A stretch of 64,000 bases of DNA, from contig PHBE01000020.1 of NCBI GenBank assembly GCA_002841885.1, positions 1-64,000 of the forward strand. Direction: 5' to 3'. The translations under genes and the position numbers were made by a program. The stretch is from Deltaproteobacteria bacterium HGW-Deltaproteobacteria-18. GTDB taxonomy: Bacteria > Desulfobacterota > Desulfovibrionia > Desulfovibrionales > Desulfomicrobiaceae. Positions 54,713 to 62,935 of this stretch are shown here, in pieces (within the stretch, counting starts at the first letter, position 1; every line of letters begins with the position of its first letter). Under the pieces are notes generated by a model, which worked only from the letters and a program-made list of their open reading frames with translations, had not been told where the DNA came from and did no database searches.

Positions 54713-54896
54713 CGGTGTGTGGCGGTTGGCCCGGACAGGGGGCGCCGAAACTCCTTCGCAGGTCTCGTAGAGTTGAATCATCGCCCCTGTCGAACATGCC
54801 CCGGAATTTCAGGCGGCAGGCGATGATTCAACAAACGATGCCACGCTCAGTCAGACAGTCGACGGCACCTGTCCGGGCCAACCGCTACACACCGCA
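54713..54896. repeat. Dispersed palindromic element, copy 2 (MITE-like)
   Basis: Terminal inverted repeats of 27 bases (54713-54739 and 54870-54896, about one mismatch) enclose the ~110-base core shared in inverted orientation with 52391-52499. The core stem GTTGAATCATCGCC / GGCGATGATTCAAC differs from copy 1 but keeps pairing. It lies between the unknown protein and the ppaC terminator. No transposase gene is present, so it looks like a MITE or large REP element. Confidence 0.8.
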
Positions 54897-54978
54897 GTGA
54901 CTTTCACAGTATTTTAGGGTGAGAATATTTCTGGTGAAGCAGGTGCCCCTGGTCAAAGGAAGGAACCTGATGGAAATC

Positions 54979-55015
54979 AAAAAGCCCGCCCAGGCGAACC
55001 TGGGCGGGCTTTTTT
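54979..55015. terminator. Bidirectional rho-independent terminator
   Basis: A perfect 12-bp stem AGCCCGCCCAGG / CCTGGGCGGGCT (54983-54994 and 54999-55010) with a 4-base loop, flanked by an A-run left and a T-run right. It ends ppaC transcription (reverse) and could end the hypE operon (forward). Confidence 0.92.
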
Positions 55016-55034
55016 GCATTCAACGAGCCAAGAC

Positions 55035-55955
55035 TTAGGCGAAAGCCTTTTCGAACTTGGGCACAACGTCCTTTTTGCGGGACATGACCTTGGGCAGCCA
55101 TGCCTTTCCGTCCACGGGCTTGACGCCGAAAGCCTTCTCGACAACGCCGGCGTCGTCGGAGGCGATGAGGATCTCGGAGCCTTCCTTCATGATGTCGGTC
55201 AGCAGCAGGAACACGGAGTGGTTGCCCTTCTCGGCCTTCAGCGCGGCGATGTCGGCGGCCAGGTCGCCCTTGACGGCGTCGAGGATGGACAGGTCGACAA
55301 CTTCCAGCTGGCCGATGCCAACCTTGGTGCCGTTCATGTTGAAGTCCTTGTAGTCGCGCAGAACCAGCTCGCGGGCCGGGGTGCCTTCAACAGCGGACTT
55401 GACCTTGAACATTTCCATGCCCAGGGCGGCCAGGTCGGCGATGCCGGCGATCTTGCCCAGTTCGGCAGCGGCTTCCTTGTCGGCCGGGGTGCAGGTCGGG
55501 GACTTGAAGATGACGGTGTCGCTCAGAATGGCGCAGAGCATGATGCCAGCGATGTTCTTGGGAACTTCAATGCCGTGGAACTTGTACATGGCGGTCAGGA
55601 CGGTGGCGGTACAGCCAACGGGCCAGATCCAGCATTCCAGGGGGGTGGAAGTGGTCAGATCGCCCAGCTTGTGGTGATCGACGATGCCCAGAACTTCAGC
55701 CTGCTTGATGTCGTCGGGCAGCTGAGCCAGGTCGGAGGTATCGACCAGAAAAACTTTTTCACCGGCATATTCGGTCTTCACGGCAGGAGCGGCTACGCCG
55801 AACTTGTCGAGGATGAACTTGGTCTCGGGGGCCAGTTCGCCCTGAGCGGTCGGGGTGCAGGCTACACCGAGCTTGCTCTTCAGGTCGGCCAGCGCGATGG
55901 CGCTGCAAACGGTATCGGAATCGGGATTCTTGTGACCAAAAACATAAACGGACAT
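55035..55955 (-). CDS. ppaC: Manganese-dependent inorganic pyrophosphatase
   Basis: A family II (DHH) pyrophosphatase, 306 residues, hydrolysing pyrophosphate to drive sulfate activation and polymer synthesis. The metal-binding motifs are FGHKNPDSDTVCSAIALADL, DTSDLAQLPDDI and GIVDHHKLGDL (the DHH), plus the C-terminal substrate-binding SRKKDVVPKFEKAF (RKK). A strong TAGGAGGA ribosome-binding site and a possible promoter lie upstream, and a terminator directly follows. In sulfate reducers this enzyme removes the pyrophosphate made by ATP sulfurylase. Confidence 0.96.
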   Translation of the reverse strand: MSVYVFGHKNPDSDTVCSAIALADLKSKLGVACTPTAQGELAPETKFILDKFGVAAPAVKTEYAGEKVFLVDTSDLAQLPDDIKQAEVLGIVDHHKLGDLTTSTPLECWIWPVGCTATVLTAMYKFHGIEVPKNIAGIMLCAILSDTVIFKSPTCTPADKEAAAELGKIAGIADLAALGMEMFKVKSAVEGTPARELVLRDYKDFNMNGTKVGIGQLEVVDLSILDAVKGDLAADIAALKAEKGNHSVFLLLTDIMKEGSEILIASDDAGVVEKAFGVKPVDGKAWLPKVMSRKKDVVPKFEKAFA

Positions 55956-56000
55956 GGTATTCCTCCTACAAGGGTTTATTGGCGAACAAAGACATTGTGC

Positions 56001-56029
56001 TAAATATCACAATTATTCGCGACTGCCAA
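56001..56029 (-). promoter_or_regulatory. Possible ppaC promoter
   Basis: On the reverse strand TTGGCA (56024-56029) and TATTTA (56001-56006) stand 17 bases apart, about 45-70 bases before the ppaC ATG. The -35 is a good match and the -10 a fair one. The gap between the PTS genes and ppaC is only 90 bases, so co-transcription is also possible. Confidence 0.4.
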
Positions 56030-56045
56030 GAGAGAACATTGGAGG

Positions 56046-56725
56046 TCACAGGCCGAGGATGACGCCGAGGACCACGCTGACGGCGGCCAGAGCGTAGGCC
56101 TTGCGTACGCGCAGAGCGAGAACGGCTCCTGCGCAGGCTGCGATCCAGAGCATGGTCCAGGTCGGTTGCGGGCCTCCTGAAATCCAGGGTTGAATCGCTT
56201 TCAGGCCGACCAGCAGCGGTGCCAGGCAGAGCGCGAAAACAGAAAAATTGAGCAGAAAGATCTCGATCAGGGCCCTGGCGGTGAGGCGGTGTGGCGCGAA
56301 GACGTTTATGTTGCCCTTGCGGTTCCAGGTCAGAAGTTGGTTGTAACTGGAATTTTGCCGTTTGCGGTAAAGCTGGTCGATCCATGCGCCAAGGTAGGCC
56401 AGGGGCAGGGTCGCGATGACGACAAGCACGGTGGAGCGCATGTCGGCATCCGGCAGGCAGGCCAGAATGGTCAGGGTGGCGATCAGGGAAAGCAGCGCCT
56501 GAGGCGGAATGTAGGTTCCGGCCGGGAACAGGTCGAGCCAGAGCAGTTCGAAAAAAATGCCCGCACTCAAGGCCGGCTCAAGTCTGAAGGTCAGTCCTGC
56601 CCAGAGCAGGGCGGCGAAAAGCGGACGATGAACGAAGCCGATGTCAATGGCGACCCGGGTCAGGGCCAGGAGGGCAAAAAAAAACTTCCTCCGGCCAGCA
56701 GGATGAGGTCGTGAGTGCTTATCAT
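56046..56725 (-). pseudogene. Mannose-family PTS IIC component, frameshifted in a T-run
   Basis: The sequence reads as a IIC membrane subunit of the mannose/sorbose PTS family split by a frameshift. From ATG 56725 the frame gives MISTHDLILLAGG and then hits nine T (56676-56684), after which it soon stops. The neighbouring frame continues ALLALTRVAIDIGFVHRPL, then ALSAGIFFELLWLDLFPAGT and several hydrophobic spans (MLWIAACAGAVLALRVR) down to 56046. One more T, or two fewer, would join them. The IIC gene follows IIB with 25 bases between. No IID gene follows; ppaC is next. Confidence 0.72.
56676..56684. repeat. A9/T9 homopolymer at the PTS IIC frame break
   Basis: Nine A on the + strand (T9 in the coding strand) near codon 14-17 of the IIC gene. 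The two parts of the protein lie in different frames on either side; a one-base addition or two-base loss would restore a continuous IIC reading frame. Confidence 0.8.
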
Positions 56726-56750
56726 GCCGATTTGAGTTGAGAAGTTTTCA

Positions 56751-57215
56751 TCACAGGGTAATTTTGGTCTTTGCTGAAGGTACGCAGCGGAAGTCGATCT
56801 CCACGCCGTGTTCCTTGAAATATTTCAAACAGGTGCGATCTTCCGCTCCAAGGGCAATGTGCTCGCAGACCTGCTCTTTTCCTGGCCCGTAATGCAGATT
56901 GCCGATGTTGACCAGAGAAAAGGTCAACCCGGTCATGTGCGCGGCCTTGGCGTCGGCGCAATCGGAGAAGAGGATCAGGACATGCTGGTCCGGATCGCTC
57001 TTGCGCACGTTGCGCAGCGTCGGGGCGACTTCCGCCACCGGACAGCACATGAAGGAGATGCCGCTGGGCACGGCCAGACTCATGATTTCCTGTCGCAGTT
57101 CGTCGGACGCGAGGTCGTCGTTGGCGACCAGGAGGGTCTTGGCCCTGATGTGCGGAAGCCAGGCCTCGATGATCTGGCCGTGGACAAGACGGTTGTCGAT
57201 GCGGAACCAGAGCAC
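56751..57215 (-). CDS. PTS system mannose-family IIB component
   Basis: A 154-residue IIB domain that receives phosphate from IIA and passes it to sugar or a regulatory target. FRIDNRLVHGQIIEAWLPHI contains the phosphorylated His of this family, followed by LLVANDDLASDELRQEIM. It starts with GTG 57215, two bases after the IIA stop. With IIA and the broken IIC it forms a mannose-type PTS set. In these bacteria such sets are often thought to be regulatory rather than for sugar uptake. Confidence 0.92.
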   Translation of the reverse strand: MLWFRIDNRLVHGQIIEAWLPHIRAKTLLVANDDLASDELRQEIMSLAVPSGISFMCCPVAEVAPTLRNVRKSDPDQHVLILFSDCADAKAAHMTGLTFSLVNIGNLHYGPGKEQVCEHIALGAEDRTCLKYFKEHGVEIDFRCVPSAKTKITL

Positions 57216-57217
57216 GG

Positions 57218-57628
57218 TCAGACCTCGGTGATTTTGCGGGTCAAGACTTCACCGGCGACAACGATGCCCTGAATGGCCGCGTTTTTGGCCTCCGTGGCCA
57301 GTTGGGACAGGTCCTGGGTGCGCATGCCCAGAATCCGGAGCAGCATGGGCAGGTTCGCTCCGGTCAGGACATCGACCTTGCCCGGCTGCAAGAGGGACAG
57401 GCTGATGTTGGACGGGGTGCCGCCGAACATGTCGGTCAGGATGATTACGCCGTCACCCGTTTCCATCTGCTTGACGGTGTATTTGAGGTCCGTGAGCAGG
57501 GCGCTCATTTCAACGGTTCCTTCCACGGCTATGTGGGCGCACTGTTCCTGCGGTCCCAGAATCGTCTGGGCCGCCTCAAGCAGATATTTGCCAAACTGGC
57601 CATGGGTCACCACGATCACTCCAACCAT
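57218..57628 (-). CDS. PTS system mannose-family IIA component
   Basis: A 136-residue IIA domain, the first phosphate acceptor from HPr. VGVIVVTHGQFGKYLLEAAQ carries the active-site His (residue 9), and IILTDMFGGTPSN is the other family signature. GGAGG precedes the ATG. It sits directly downstream of rapZ in the order ptsN-rapZ-IIA-IIB-IIC. HPr and EI are not in the window. Confidence 0.94.
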   Translation of the reverse strand: MVGVIVVTHGQFGKYLLEAAQTILGPQEQCAHIAVEGTVEMSALLTDLKYTVKQMETGDGVIILTDMFGGTPSNISLSLLQPGKVDVLTGANLPMLLRILGMRTQDLSQLATEAKNAAIQGIVVAGEVLTRKITEV

Positions 57629-57640
57629 TACTCCTCCAGA

Positions 57641-58528
57641 TTATCCAAGACTGAAATGCCGATGTTCAACAGACACGTTGAAGCCCTTTTCGCGCAGATG
57701 CGCCAGAACGGCCTCGGTCACGGCCACGGACCTGTGGCGGCCGCCAGTGCATCCGAAGGCCATGGTCAGGCGGTAACGTCCTTCCGTTGCATAAAGCGGC
57801 AGGGTGAAATCAAGAAATTCCAAAAGCCGGGTCAGATATTCGCGCCCGGGACTGCTGCCCAGAACATAGCTGGCGATGGCTTCGTCTTTTCCGGACATGG
57901 GGCGCAGGGCCTCGTCGAAATAGGGGTTGGGCAGGAAGCGCAGGTCCGTGACCATGTCCGCCTCGGCCGGGGCCCCGTACTTGAAGCCGAAAGAGATGAG
58001 ATGCACGCGCATGCCCTGGCTGCGTGAAGACAGGCTCTCCCACTTGTCCTGAATGACTCGACGCAGATCGTGCACCGAATAATGCGACGTGTCGATGACC
58101 AGATCCGCCTGGGTGCGGATGGGTTCAAGCATTTCCCGCTCCCGCTCCAGCGCCCCCTCCAGACCCAGGTTGCCCGAGGCCAGGGGATGCGGGCGGCGGG
58201 TGGTGGCGTATCTGCGCAGCAGGATCTGGTTGGAGGAATCCGTGAAGAGGATGGTCGGGCGCACGGAAAACTTCTGGATATCAAAAAGCACTTCCTTCCA
58301 TTGCCCCACGAAGTCGGGTTGGCGCAGGTCCATGCCCATGGCCAGCCCGGGGTAGTCCTTGGCGGAGGAGTTGAAGAACAGCTCGATGAGCGCCGGAGCC
58401 ATGCGCGCCGGGAGTCCGTCCACACAGAAAAAACCCATGTCCTCGAAGACCTTGAGCGCCGTGCTCTTGCCTGAACCGGACATGCCGGAGACAATGACCA
58501 CGTTTTTCTGTTCGGATTGAGGATGCAT
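57641..58528 (-). CDS. rapZ: RNase adapter protein RapZ (YvcJ family)
   Basis: RapZ, 295 residues, a P-loop protein. In enterobacteria it targets the small RNA GlmZ for RNase E cleavage in response to amino-sugar levels. The Walker A motif VSGMSGSGKSTAL is at residues about 13-25, with the Walker-B-like TILFTDSSN and the C-terminal FGCTGGRHRSVAVTE RNA-binding region. GGAG lies seven bases before the ATG. Its clustering with ptsN, hpf and rpoN is widespread in proteobacteria. Whether it acts on a small RNA here is unknown. Confidence 0.95.
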   Translation of the reverse strand: MHPQSEQKNVVIVSGMSGSGKSTALKVFEDMGFFCVDGLPARMAPALIELFFNSSAKDYPGLAMGMDLRQPDFVGQWKEVLFDIQKFSVRPTILFTDSSNQILLRRYATTRRPHPLASGNLGLEGALEREREMLEPIRTQADLVIDTSHYSVHDLRRVIQDKWESLSSRSQGMRVHLISFGFKYGAPAEADMVTDLRFLPNPYFDEALRPMSGKDEAIASYVLGSSPGREYLTRLLEFLDFTLPLYATEGRYRLTMAFGCTGGRHRSVAVTEAVLAHLREKGFNVSVEHRHFSLG

Positions 58529-58552
58529 GGGAATTCTCCGGGTGCGCTCGGG

Positions 58553-59002
58553 CTAGACGGTCTGCAGCAGCTGCCACAGCCCTTCCTGACCGGGGGAATT
58601 GGCAAAGGCCTGGCGGAACGATCCGTCTTTGAGCAGGCGGGAAACCGTCGCCAGGAGTTTCAAATGCAGCCCGACCACGCTTGACGGGGCCAGCACCGTG
58701 AAAAAGATGCTGGCCGGCTTGTGGTCCAGACTGGCAAAATCCACGCCTTCGTGGCTGCGGCCGACGATGACCAGGACCTGATCGATACTGTCCAGCTTGC
58801 CATGCGGGATGGCGATGCCGTCTCCGATGCCGGTGGTCCCGAGCATCTCACGGTCCATCAGGACCTGGGCCACCCGCTTGGGGTCAAGATCCGGGTATTT
58901 GGCCGACAGCGGCGAAACGAGTTCGGCCAGGACCTCGGTTTTGGTCCTGGCCGAGAGGTCGGAGATGATCAAATCCTTGTCCAGGTATTCAGCAAGCTTC
59001 AT
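58553..59002 (-). CDS. ptsN: PTS IIA-Ntr regulatory protein
   Basis: PtsN, 149 residues, a phosphoacceptor of the nitrogen PTS that regulates potassium and nitrogen responses and other processes. The active His lies in GIGDGIAIPHGKLDSIDQVL, and HKPASIFFTVLAPSSVVGLH matches the family. It lies between hpf and rapZ, within a few bases of each. The source of its phosphate (EI-Ntr/HPr) is not in the window. Confidence 0.94.
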   Translation of the reverse strand: MKLAEYLDKDLIISDLSARTKTEVLAELVSPLSAKYPDLDPKRVAQVLMDREMLGTTGIGDGIAIPHGKLDSIDQVLVIVGRSHEGVDFASLDHKPASIFFTVLAPSSVVGLHLKLLATVSRLLKDGSFRQAFANSPGQEGLWQLLQTV

Positions 59003-59005
59003 TCC

Positions 59006-59548
59006 CTATACCCCGGGGTCGATCAAACCGAAGTCGCCGGTTTTGCGTCGGTAAATGACATTGATCCTTTCGCTTTCGGCGTTGAGGAACACGAGGAATT
59101 CGTTGTCCGTGTTTTCGAGCTGCAGCGCAGCTTCTTCAACGATCATGGGTTTGGGCGAAAAATCATCGGTCTTTTGGATGACGGGTTTGCGCCCTGCGTC
59201 CGTGTCGTCTTCGAAATTCCCGGCGTCCATACGGGAACCTTCGTTGCCCCCTTTGCGACGGCTCTTGTCCTTGTCGCGGATTTTCCGCATCTGGGCTTCA
59301 AGCTTGTCCCAGACCAGATCGACGGTTGAGTACATGTCCTCGCTGTCTTCGCGGGCGGAGATATGCACGTTCTTTCCCGTCAGCACTATATCGGCGATAT
59401 GTCGGAATTTCTCCACTTCGAGATTGACCTGCAGTTCAGCGTCAGGGGTGCTGGCCATGAACTTGGCGAGCTTGCCAAAACGGTCCTTGGCGTATTTGCG
59501 CAGATGGTCGGAAGGATCGAAGTTTTTGAAATTGAAGGTAATCCTCAT
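59006..59548 (-). CDS. hpf: Ribosome hibernation-promoting factor (long form)
   Basis: A 180-residue long HPF. The N-terminal domain binds the 30S decoding site (KFRHIADIVLTGKNVHISAR, then SEDMYSTVDLVWDKLEAQMR). The C-terminal domain (MIVEEAALQLENTDNEFLVF, then ESERINVIYRRKTGDFGLIDP) mediates dimerisation into 100S ribosomes. The long form acts alone, unlike the short enterobacterial HPF. GAGGAGG precedes the ATG. It follows rpoN by 69 bases, a common order. Confidence 0.95.
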   Translation of the reverse strand: MRITFNFKNFDPSDHLRKYAKDRFGKLAKFMASTPDAELQVNLEVEKFRHIADIVLTGKNVHISAREDSEDMYSTVDLVWDKLEAQMRKIRDKDKSRRKGGNEGSRMDAGNFEDDTDAGRKPVIQKTDDFSPKPMIVEEAALQLENTDNEFLVFLNAESERINVIYRRKTGDFGLIDPGV

Positions 59549-59617
59549 GGAAGCCTCCTCGATTGTTGAGGGTCAGCCCTTAAGGCCGTCCGGAAGGGGC
59601 GGGCCAAGGGCGGGGTG

Positions 59618-61045
59618 TCAAAAAACCTGTTTTCGCTTGGAAGAGGAATCTATCCCCAGTACCGCGCGATACTTGGCCACGGTTCGCCTGGCGATGTTCA
59701 CATCCAGCGTTTCCTTCAGCACCGCAGCGATCTTTTCATCGCTGAAGGGGTGCTTTGGGTCCTCCTCGCTGACCATTTTCTTGATGATGGCCTTGACCGA
59801 CTCGGAGCCGACCTGGGTGCCGTCATCCATTTCCAGCGCGGAGTTGAAGAAAAATTTCAGTTCCATGATGCCGTGCGGGGTGGCCACGTATTTGTTCGTG
59901 GTGATCCGGCTGACCGTGGATTCGTGCATTTCAATGTCGTCTGCCACATCTTTGAGGATGAGCGGTTTGAGCTTGGTCACGCCGTGCTCGAAAAAGGCCC
60001 TCTGGAACCTCACAATGCTTTCAACCACTTTATATAATGTTCTTTGCCTTTGGTGCAAGCTCTTCATGAGCCACATGGCAGAACGCATCTTGTCGTGCAG
60101 GTATTCACGGTCCGGACCTTTGACGGCCAGGTGCATGTCATCCATGTAGTAGGGGCTCAGCTGCAGCTTGGGCAGGCCGTCGTCGTTCATGACGATGACA
60201 AAATCCCCCTCGTATTCGTACACGAAGACATCCGGGCTGACATAGATGGTGCTCTCGCTGCCGTAGCTGGCGCCCGGCATGGGGTCCAGGGACTGGATGA
60301 TGTCGAGGTAAGCCTTCAGATCCTCCATCTGGATCTTGAACTTGCGCAGGAGCGGCTTGTAACGGCGCTTTTCGATATCCTCAAGATGCTCGCTCACCAG
60401 AGAGATCAGGATGGGATCGTCCTGGCCGAGCATTTCCAGCTGGATGAGCAGGCATTCCCGGGGCGAGCGTGCGGCCACGCCCACCGGATCGAAGCGCTGC
60501 AGACGATGCAGCATGGACTCGACCAGAAGCAGGGGAGAAAGCGTCTCGGAGGCGATGTCCTCGGCAGTGCTCATCAGGTAGCCCTGGGAGTCGAGGTTTC
60601 CGATGATGGCCTCGCCGATCATCTGTTCTTCCTCGGTGATGTTGGACAGGCAGAGCTGCCACAAGAGATGACCGTCCAGGGATGGCTTGCCCGAGAGCCT
60701 GGCCTCGTAGGACATCATCTCTTCCAGGGCCTCGGTCTCCTTGAACTGCACCTGCTTGGCGGTGCTCGAAAAATCGCCGAGGTAGTTTTCCCAGTCTGCG
60801 TTGCGCATCAGCTCCGCGTCTTCGTGGGAGACCTCCGGGCGTGATTCTGCCGGAGCCTGGATTTCGTGCTCTTCGGAAATTTCCTTGACCCCCTCCTCAA
60901 GCATGGGGTTCTCGAGCAGCTCCTGCTGAACGGCTTCTAGAAGCTCGAATCTGGAGAGCTGGAGCAGCTTGATGGCCTGCTGCAGCTGCGGGGTCATGAC
61001 CAGCTGCTGCGTCAGCTTGAGGTTTTGTCGAAGTTCAAGGCCCAT
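59618..61045 (-). CDS. rpoN: RNA polymerase sigma-54 factor
   Basis: Sigma-54, 475 residues, recognises -24/-12 promoters and needs an AAA+ activator. The Gln/Leu-rich region I (LELRQNLKLTQQLVMTPQLQ) is at the N-terminus, followed by the acidic spacer, core-binding and HTH domains, and the C-terminal RpoN box ARRTVAKYRAVLGI. ATG 61045 is taken as the start; an in-frame TTG at 61084 is 13 codons upstream. It is flanked by lptB and hpf. Confidence 0.97.
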   Translation of the reverse strand: MGLELRQNLKLTQQLVMTPQLQQAIKLLQLSRFELLEAVQQELLENPMLEEGVKEISEEHEIQAPAESRPEVSHEDAELMRNADWENYLGDFSSTAKQVQFKETEALEEMMSYEARLSGKPSLDGHLLWQLCLSNITEEEQMIGEAIIGNLDSQGYLMSTAEDIASETLSPLLLVESMLHRLQRFDPVGVAARSPRECLLIQLEMLGQDDPILISLVSEHLEDIEKRRYKPLLRKFKIQMEDLKAYLDIIQSLDPMPGASYGSESTIYVSPDVFVYEYEGDFVIVMNDDGLPKLQLSPYYMDDMHLAVKGPDREYLHDKMRSAMWLMKSLHQRQRTLYKVVESIVRFQRAFFEHGVTKLKPLILKDVADDIEMHESTVSRITTNKYVATPHGIMELKFFFNSALEMDDGTQVGSESVKAIIKKMVSEEDPKHPFSDEKIAAVLKETLDVNIARRTVAKYRAVLGIDSSSKRKQVF

Positions 61046-61151
61046 AATTGATTTGGTTTCACCGTGTCTGAGGATTGCAGGCAAAAAAACTACCCAGTAA
61101 CGAATTTGCCATAAAGCTTAGGCCCTGGCAATCCTTGGAAAATCGTGTCCG

Positions 61152-61874
61152 CTAGAGACAGAATCCCTCGCCGAGATAAACCTTGCGCGCACCCGGATCG
61201 GCGACGATCTCTTCCGGGCTGCCGTTCAGGATGATGCGTCCGTCATGGACCAGGTATGCACGGTCGCAGATCTGGAGCGTCTCGCGAACATTGTGGTCGG
61301 AGATGAGCACGCCGATGTCCTTGTCGCGCAGGTCCCGGATGATGGCCTGGATGTCGTCCACGGCCAGGGGATCGATGCCGGCAAAGGGTTCGTCCAGAAG
61401 AATGAACTTCGGGTTCTGGATCAGGGCGCGGGCAATCTCGAGCCTGCGGCGCTCTCCGCCGGACAGAAAGGCCGCCAGTTGCCCTTCGAGCCTGGTGATA
61501 CCGAGTTCATCGAGCAGCCTGTCCGCCGTGCGCTTCTGTTCATCCCGCGATAATCCCGAGTATTCGAGGATCAACTGCAGGTTCTGACGCACGGTGAGTT
61601 TGCGAAAGATCGAGCTCTCCTGTGGCAGGTAGCTCATGCCAGCCCGCGCTCTTTTGTGCAGGGGCCAGCGGGTGATGTCCAGGCCATCCAGAAGGACCTG
61701 GCCCCGTGTCGGAGACACGATCCCCGCCAGCATGTAAAAGGTGGTCGTCTTGCCCGCCCCGTTGGGCCCTAGCACGCCTACCACCTCGCCCTGGCGCACA
61801 TCAAGGTCGATGTCGCGCACGACATTCCTGGTACCATAACGCTTGGCCAGATTCTGACCGGTCAGGATGGTCAC
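61152..61874 (-). CDS. lptB: LPS export ABC transporter ATP-binding protein
   Basis: LptB, 240 residues, powers LPS extraction from the inner membrane with LptF/G. Walker A is LGPNGAGKTTTFYML, the signature LSGGERRRLEIARAL, Walker B FILLDEPFAGIDP, and the H-loop is ISDHNVRETL. It starts with GTG 61874 inside the lptA stop (GTGA). The order lptC-lptA-lptB-rpoN is the standard proteobacterial one. Confidence 0.97.
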   Translation of the reverse strand: MTILTGQNLAKRYGTRNVVRDIDLDVRQGEVVGVLGPNGAGKTTTFYMLAGIVSPTRGQVLLDGLDITRWPLHKRARAGMSYLPQESSIFRKLTVRQNLQLILEYSGLSRDEQKRTADRLLDELGITRLEGQLAAFLSGGERRRLEIARALIQNPKFILLDEPFAGIDPLAVDDIQAIIRDLRDKDIGVLISDHNVRETLQICDRAYLVHDGRIILNGSPEEIVADPGARKVYLGEGFCL

Positions 61875-62383
61875 TGCCCAAGCCCCTGCTTGCCGGCGGG
61901 AGTGTTGAAGATGGCTTCGACCCGGCCTTTGCCGCCCATGACCTCGCTGCGGTTTTCCTTGATGTAGAGCTTTATGACTTCGCCCTGAATCTTGTTGGCG
62001 CCTTCCATGAGCACAGGGTTGTCTTCCATGGTCAAAAGGTCCTTGGCGGCTTCGTAGGTGGCCATGCCGCAGGTGCCGGTGCGACCCTTGTCCGCTTTTA
62101 TGCGCACGTTGCCCTTGGCGATGATTTTCCGGATGGACCCCTGCTCGTCAGGAACGCCCTGGGTGGCGTCCTTGGCTCCTTCCTTTTTCTCCAGCAGCAC
62201 GGTCAGCGTGTCGGACCACAGCTGGATGTCCTGGCGGATGACGTACACGGAGCCGGTGAAGACTACCTGGTCCCCTTTCTGGGTGTAGGTCATGGTATCG
62301 GAAGTGATCTTGACCGGCACGGTCTCGGCCGCCCAGAGTGGCGCCGCGCAGGATAGGAAGAGAAAAAGTATGAGTGAACGCAT
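61871..62383 (-). CDS. lptA: LPS transport periplasmic protein LptA
   Basis: LptA, 170 residues, forms the periplasmic bridge that carries LPS to the outer membrane. The signal peptide MRSLILFLFLSCAAPLWAAE precedes an OstA-type beta-jellyroll with repeated strands (VVFTGSVYVIRQDIQLWSDT, then KIIAKGNVRIKADKGRTGT). It is followed by lptB with overlap and preceded by lptC at 15 bases. Confidence 0.93.
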   Translation of the reverse strand: MRSLILFLFLSCAAPLWAAETVPVKITSDTMTYTQKGDQVVFTGSVYVIRQDIQLWSDTLTVLLEKKEGAKDATQGVPDEQGSIRKIIAKGNVRIKADKGRTGTCGMATYEAAKDLLTMEDNPVLMEGANKIQGEVIKLYIKENRSEVMGGKGRVEAIFNTPAGKQGLGQ

Positions 62384-62398
62384 TTGGTAACCCGCTTG

Positions 62399-62931
62399 TC
62401 AATTCATGATGACCTGGACGTTGCCTTGGGCCAGGAAGTCCCCTGTGTCCAGAAAATATGTCAGGGTGTCTGAGCGGCCCTGCATGGATTCGCCAGTCAG
62501 TTCAACCGTGCCGCCGAGCACGAGCGTGCGGTTTTGGTCTGTGTAGTCAAGGGTTTCGGAACGCATCACGTACTGGCCCTGGGTAGCGTTGACTCCGTCC
62601 CACATCCTGGCCCGGTCCTCTTTTTGCCAGACCTGGCCTCTGGGCGCCCGGACCTCGATGGGCTCGCCGCCTTCCTCCCCCCAGTATACGATGACCGGGG
62701 AGGTGAGCGTCAGTTCGTCGCCGTTTTCGTCGTAGTCGGCACCCGTGGCGTTCAGGTTCCAGAGTTTCTTGCCGTCCTTGCCCTGACTCAGGTTGACGCC
62801 TTTTAGGCTCAAATCCACGTCCAGATTCCGGATCGAGGGGTCGTCCAGCCGTTCGGGCCAGAGCAGCCGCTTTCCGAGCATCGCGATTCCGGCCAGAACG
62901 ACAAGGGCCAAAATCCCGATCAAAAGGCGCT

Positions 62932-62935
<4 letters not shown>
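62399..62935 (-). CDS. lptC: LPS export protein LptC
   Basis: LptC, 178 residues, an inner-membrane anchored jellyroll protein passing LPS from LptBFG to LptA. One N-terminal transmembrane helix (LLIGILALVVLAGIAML) is followed by OstA-like strands (WNLNATGADYDENGDELTLT, then GTVELTGESMQGRSDTLTYF). The start is ATG 62935, overlapping the kdsC stop (ATGA); an upstream in-frame ATG at 62956 would lie inside kdsC. Confidence 0.9.

Noticed and set aside
54713-54896. Palindromic element considered as a tRNA or known riboswitch
   Set aside because: No cloverleaf, CCA end or anticodon arm, and the long terminal inverted repeats fit a MITE/REP better.
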